Assembly (NCBI GenBank): GCA_905236725.1
Contig: CAJOCT010000004.1
Span: forward strand, 1-42,502
Length of the DNA stretch: 42,502 nt
Reading direction: 5' to 3'
DNA from: an uncultured Selenomonadaceae bacterium
Lineage (GTDB): Bacteria > Bacillota > Negativicutes > Selenomonadales > Selenomonadaceae
The translations under genes and the position numbers were made by a program. The notes below the pieces were generated by a model, which did no database searches, was not told where the DNA came from, and saw only the letters and a list, made by a program, of their open reading frames with translations. This document shows, piece after piece, positions 41,997-42,502 of the stretch (the first letter of the stretch is position 1; each line of letters starts with the position of its first letter).

Positions 41997-42502
41997 ATGG
42001 GAGCAAAGGACAAAGCTCGAAAAGCAGGACTGGTTTTAATCGCAGTTTTCATCGTGAGCGGAATTATTTTGATGTATCGCGGCAATGACGCAACGATTTT
42101 GGCGCGGGAGAAAAAGGACGGAATTTTAACCGCCGAACAGGTGAAACTCTCTTTCGATTCGGTAGGCGGGCGAATGATTAACGAGGCTGTCAAAGAAGGG
42201 CAGGAAGTTAAAGCGGGTGACTTGGTTATGCAACTCGATCCGACTGACACAGATTTATCAATCGAAAAACTCAAGGCGCAAATTGCTCAACTCGACGCGC
42301 AAATAAAATCCACGTCGGGAAATATGAACGTGAATTTATTTAAAGTCGATAACGATGAGCAACAATCTTTTCGACAAATTGATTCACAGCGGGCACTTTT
42401 AAATTCCGCGCAGGCAACGTTAAAAAATGCGGAAATCGATTACAACAGAAAAGCGGCTTTGGTCAACGAAGGCGCAATCGCTCAATCTCAACTCGACGAC
42501 GC
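41997..42502 (+). CDS. HlyD-family secretion adaptor, N-terminal part (runs off the window)
   Basis: The first 168 residues of a membrane fusion protein; the frame is still open at the window end. One membrane helix (about 11-26) is followed by a beta segment, the lipoyl half-motif DSVGGRMINEAVKEGQEVKAGDLVMQLDP (residues about 55-83 in total extent) and the ascending arm of the coiled-coil hairpin (IEKLKAQIAQLDAQI...AQATLKNAEIDYNRKAALV). It resembles adaptors of ABC-2 type exporters. ATG 41997 has TAGGAGG 7-8 nt upstream. The transporter genes probably follow outside the window; whether they handle the peptides at 25.5-26.6 kb is unknown. Confidence 0.85.
   Translation, partial: MGAKDKARKAGLVLIAVFIVSGIILMYRGNDATILAREKKDGILTAEQVKLSFDSVGGRMINEAVKEGQEVKAGDLVMQLDPTDTDLSIEKLKAQIAQLDAQIKSTSGNMNVNLFKVDNDEQQSFRQIDSQRALLNSAQATLKNAEIDYNRKAALVNEGAIAQSQLDD

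Noticed and set aside
1-42502. Frequent AAAAATTTTT runs as regulatory elements
   Set aside because: They occur equally inside coding regions (Lys-Ile-Phe, Lys-Asn-Phe codons) and reflect base composition and codon use.

Overview
The window is a 42.5 kb chromosomal stretch of an AT-rich bacterium. Runs of A followed by T occur even inside genes. The genes point to a Firmicutes-type housekeeping set: htrA-rlmH, rimO near cinA, ecfT-truA, rsmH-ftsL and mutS2. A family 9 (heptosyltransferase-like) glycosyltransferase suggests an LPS-bearing outer membrane. Together these fit a Negativicutes/Selenomonadales-like anaerobe. That placement is inference; no rRNA is present to settle it. No prophage, insertion sequence or CRISPR array was seen.

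Layout. 1-6.4 kb: an RluD-type pseudouridine synthase, an L-lactate/2-hydroxyacid dehydrogenase, a free-standing GIY-YIG/NUMOD3 endonuclease with its own promoter and terminator, htrA-rlmH, and a chemoreceptor. 6.4-9.7 kb (minus strand): yhdT-panF (pantothenate uptake) behind a hairpin-bearing leader, tRNA-Thr(CGT), and a degenerate HD-GYP protein. 9.7-12.6 kb: a polar amino-acid ABC binding protein and permease without an ATPase, then a cell-wall amidase with an 11-residue repeat. 12.6-19.8 kb (minus strand): two uncharacterised envelope proteins, ribD, a BMP-family binding protein, glyA, and rsmH-ftsL cut off from the rest of the division cluster. 19.9-24 kb: a frameshifted DUF262-DUF1524 (GmrSD-like) gene, a DUF1858 protein, maf, and an orphan family 1 solute-binding protein.

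24-28 kb: rimO and cinA are separated by a small accessory island of three peptide genes. Their N-terminal double-glycine leaders are alike, their C-terminal parts are unrelated, and each has a near-identical promoter. This is the best candidate for an under-described system in the window: a family of exported peptides (bacteriocin, signal or RiPP-like) built as interchangeable cassettes.

28-42.5 kb (plus strand): manA, ilvB, ecfT, a 31-bp tandem repeat, truA, mutS2, a HlyD-type adaptor with a Pro/Glu-rich insert, the family 9 glycosyltransferase, a zinc-ribbon/tandem-receiver fusion protein coupled to a Zn/Cd-type P1B ATPase, rarA, and the start of a second HlyD-type adaptor that runs off the end.

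Three places carry heptamer- to pentadecamer-type short repeats directly against the stop codon of a gene. Several genes have a GTG or TTG start that is revealed by a strong Shine-Dalgarno sequence lying inside a longer open frame; starts here were moved accordingly.
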